A stretch of DNA of 32,011 bases from Sphacelaria rigidula (Eukaryota > Phaeophyceae > Sphacelariales): positions 1 through 32,011 of the forward strand of contig CAXNAA020000042.1 of NCBI GenBank assembly GCA_964200075.2, read 5' to 3'. Each line of letters opens with the position of its first letter. Position 1 is the stretch's first letter. The notes under the pieces are model-generated. The model did no database searches and had not been told where the DNA came from. It was given only the letters and a program-made list of their open reading frames with translations. Both the position numbers and the translations under genes were made by a program. Below, one piece after another: positions 30,668-32,011 of the stretch.

Positions 30668-31015
30668 TACAAAAAAAGGGTACACCCTGGTACATCTGGA
30701 ACAAAAAAGGGTAACGCTTTTTCCGCTTTAGCGCGCGGCGCTACACGCGGGCTGAACACCTCAAAAACACGTTCCAGCGCCTCAGCCTCACGCTCAAGGT
30801 GTCTGGGCAGCATGCCCGTCCATTTTTTTTCATTTTCACAAGTGTTACTAGGCTGAACTACGGCGCCGAAAATGAGAGCTCGTGAGAGTACCCTTTTTTG
30901 TAAGCAAAACAGGAGGGTACACCCTGCCCTCTGCTAAAAAGTGATCTTGTACCCTTTTTTGTTCTCCTGTTGACCCTTTTCTGTCAAGTGTTGACCCTTC
31001 TCAGTCAAGTGGTGA
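30668..31015. repeat. Repeated AAAAAAGGGTAC motif and short tandem repeat
   Basis: AAAAAAAGGGTACACCCTGG at about 30670 is mirrored by GTACCCTTTTTTG at 30889 and 30951; GGGTACACCCTG recurs near 30915. A decayed tandem (GTTGACCCTT.TC.GTCAAGT) lies at about 30968-31015. Confidence 0.7.
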
Positions 31016-31027
31016 CCGTAACGCCGT

Positions 31028-31894
31028 CTGAGGTCGTGTCTTATCAAAAAAATTCGACTCGAGAACATGCGGTCGAATCGAATTGGTCGCTACGAGACCG
31101 TATCAGATACGTCCACGGTATTTGTGTTCTTAGATGACTTCAAGTCAGTTTATAGTCAGTTGCGCGCGACGGGCAGGGTCAAAAGTAGAACAGTTGAGCG
31201 TTTTCGAGCGAAACGAGCGGTGGAATAAACGAAGGGGCACGTATCTCATATGTTGCAGACAACCGTGCCAAATACTATCCTTTCACAGAATTACGCAAAA
31301 CCCAAATGGTTCATTCGCAGCTACCTACTCAACCCTGCGGTGTAGATCGCGACCTGAGCACAAGGAAACATACACTGCAGTAATAGGAAACCGACACCAC
31401 CACCCTCTTGGCACTATGTATTTCTTCTTGTTGGTGAAAACTTGGGCATCTAATTTTGTGGCAGGATCCACCGATTGAGTTGCGTGTTCAGGTGGGCGAT
31501 CGAATTGCGAACGCGCTCATGGACAGTAGAGGCGGTGCAAAACTGCACGTGTTTCAAATCTGCTTTGCATCCTCCAGTATGCAGAGAGTCAGAAAGCTGT
31601 GCTGTCTCTATGTCGCGTTGCCCGCTTCTTTCCCACATCGCGCTTGCATGCTAGGCAAAACACACACACCATCTAGACAGTACAGGCCGCCACTGTTGTT
31701 GTACAGTCTGTGCTGTCTGTACCGTACTGTCCATGGAATATAAGTATATGAGTACCGCTTCACGAATTACGCTGAGCCTTTTTAATTCAAAGCGTGCAAA
31801 TTCGCTCGAACCCAAACATAGCAAAGCGAACTGAATCAGTTCCGCCGCACGAACTCGTTCGAGTCGAAGAAAATTTGATGAGACACGGCCTCAG
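31028..31894. mobile_element. Non-autonomous TIR DNA element, copy B
   Basis: The left end CTGAGGTCGTGTCTTATCAA, then TTCGACTCGA...GCGGTCGAA, is mirrored at the right end, whose complement reads CTGAGGCCGTGTCTCATCAA, then CTTCGACTCGA...GCGGCGGAA. The TIRs are about 50 bp. It is collinear with copy A at 26036-26850. GTAACGCCG (31018) and GTTACGCCG (31900) lie near the two ends and could be a 9-bp target duplication, but the right copy is offset by 5 nt. No transposase. Confidence 0.75.
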
Positions 31895-32011
31895 CACAAG
31901 TTACGCCGAGCAGCCACAACCATCACCATTTTTGGTAAAATTACACCCCACCAAAAAAGGTCGAAGCCCAACGACCAGAAGAGTGTAGCCCCCCTGTTGG
32001 TTAGCCCGAAG

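Larger units (their letters stand above)
24752..32011. other. Repeat-rich region upstream of the recognised GLDH exons, no gene recognised
   Basis: Short open frames here coincide with inverted or dispersed repeats and show no conserved domain. The first GLDH exon and promoter may lie here or beyond the window, but I could not identify them. Confidence 0.5.

Overview
The window looks like nuclear DNA of a photosynthetic stramenopile, most likely a brown alga. This is inferred from one intron-rich gene with introns from about 130 bp to about 8 kb, very repeat-rich non-coding DNA, a plant/algal-type mitochondrial ascorbate enzyme, and a Ty3/gypsy polyprotein with an unusual C-terminal extension. 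The species cannot be fixed from the sequence. There are no bacterial features.

Only one host gene is recognisable. It lies on the minus strand and spreads over at least 18 kb (21778 down to 3783), probably 21 kb (from 24751). It encodes L-galactono-1,4-lactone dehydrogenase (GLDH), the mitochondrial FAD enzyme that makes ascorbate. Twelve exons join in one open frame of 502 residues plus stop. Every junction keeps frame; eleven internal donors are GT and one intron is GC-AG. A thirteenth exon (24521-24751) may encode part of the mitochondrial presequence and a membrane segment. The exon with the initiator ATG was not found.

Layout, left to right. 1-3782 lies downstream of the gene and holds a GT microsatellite and a roughly 30-bp tandem repeat. 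3783-13741 holds the last eleven exons. The 3.3-kb last intron (3913-7257) carries a 42-bp minisatellite interrupted by a 1-kb terminal-inverted-repeat (TIR) element, which itself contains an assembly gap. 13742-21679 is one 7.9-kb intron filled largely by a dead Ty3/gypsy chromovirus: the 3' half of pol (integrase, chromodomain, C-terminal domain) on the minus strand, and a gag-like reading frame on the plus strand, head to head. 21680-24751 holds the first two recognised exons. 24752-32011 has no recognisable gene. It is a mosaic of non-autonomous DNA elements: two diverged copies of a roughly 0.8-kb TIR element, a 0.48-kb foldback element with about 220-bp arms, a smaller hairpin element, two copies of another foldback element, and a 237-bp tandem duplication. 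Several of these share a terminal motif around GCGGTGGAAAA.

The biology is therefore one metabolic gene heavily expanded by transposable elements. The most notable points are the large retroelement-bearing intron, the inverted gag/pol arrangement, the GC-AG intron, and a family of related hairpin and TIR elements with no visible transposase. I found no convincing new multi-gene system.
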